A stretch of 64,000 bases of DNA from Bacillota bacterium (lineage in GTDB: Bacteria > Armatimonadota > HRBIN16). Positions 60,718 to 64,000 of the stretch are shown here, one piece after another. Numbering within the stretch: position 1 is the stretch's first letter; every line of letters begins with the position of its first letter. The stretch spans positions 1 to 64,000 of the forward strand of contig JAIMBJ010000008.1 in NCBI GenBank assembly GCA_023511455.1, read 5' to 3'. Made by a program: the position numbers and the translations under genes. A model generated the notes under the pieces. The model saw nothing but the letters and a program-made list of their open reading frames with translations, was not told where the DNA came from and made no database searches.

Positions 60718-64000
<3,283 letters not shown>

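Overview
The window is a chromosomal stretch of a free-living bacterium with about 55 protein genes on both strands, two tRNA genes, and several dispersed hairpin repeats. Four things suggest Armatimonadota, probably a warm-environment lineage: two large paralogous membrane proteins that look like the DUF6785/DUF6784 family; many unusual carbohydrate-active or TIM-barrel proteins (GH38, GH5, DUF6298-like, DUF5010-like); a uroporphyrinogen-decarboxylase-like enzyme; and futalosine-type menaquinone synthesis. A porin-like beta-barrel and other secreted proteins point to a two-membrane envelope. The assignment rests on recalled gene content and was not tested by a search.

Layout. 0-14 kb: a DUF6298-like glycosidase, tRNA-Arg(CCT), a hybrid histidine kinase followed by a VanW protein, a tricorn-type protease with an extra inserted domain, a 1270-residue GH38 enzyme, and an unknown gene with a structured leader. 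14.4-19.4 kb: a decaying stretch. It holds a 20-codon remnant of a second GH38-type gene and three consecutive minus-strand genes that each carry a lesion (in-frame TAG, in-frame TAA just after a signal peptide, frameshift). 19.4-24.8 kb: a CobW-like GTPase, a GH5 enzyme, a KimA-type potassium transporter and a lone sugar ABC permease. 24.8-29.3 kb: uvrC, a small membrane protein, rapZ and yvcK, tightly coupled. 29.2-34.9 kb: an MFS transporter, thrC, tRNA-Lys(TTT), a CapA-type protein, a URO-D-type protein and an SDR39U1 epimerase. 34.9-40.6 kb, all minus strand: an FtsB-like protein, pyk, eno, and a lipid-linked glycosyl transfer pair. 40.8-46.7 kb: an NTF2-like protein, an Lrp/AsnC regulator with an aminotransferase, a beta-barrel protein, gnd and a DUF5010-like protein.

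46.7-51.5 kb is the most distinctive block. Two unknown small genes converge on a five-gene minus-strand run: a HEAT-repeat DNA methyltransferase, a CfrBI-like restriction enzyme, a DUF433-type protein, a DUF5615 PIN-like protein with a C-terminal zinc ribbon, and an ADP-ribosylglycohydrolase. Overlaps and short gaps suggest one operon that joins restriction-modification to a toxin-antitoxin-like pair.

51.5-64 kb: fumC, a secreted protein, a nested hairpin repeat, a DUF6785-type membrane protein, Ppx/GppA, a glycosyltransferase, mqnC, a porin-like protein, proS and the start of a second DUF6785-type gene that runs off the window.

Housekeeping functions covered include lower glycolysis (eno, pyk), the pentose phosphate pathway (gnd), the TCA cycle (fumC), threonine synthesis, menaquinone synthesis, repair (uvrC) and GlcN6P/UDP-GlcNAc-linked envelope control (rapZ, yvcK). 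Several starts (uvrC, capA-like, the second DUF6785 gene) lie within about 12 bases of a -10-like box, so leaderless transcripts are likely. All functions are read from motifs and remembered families; none was checked against a database.
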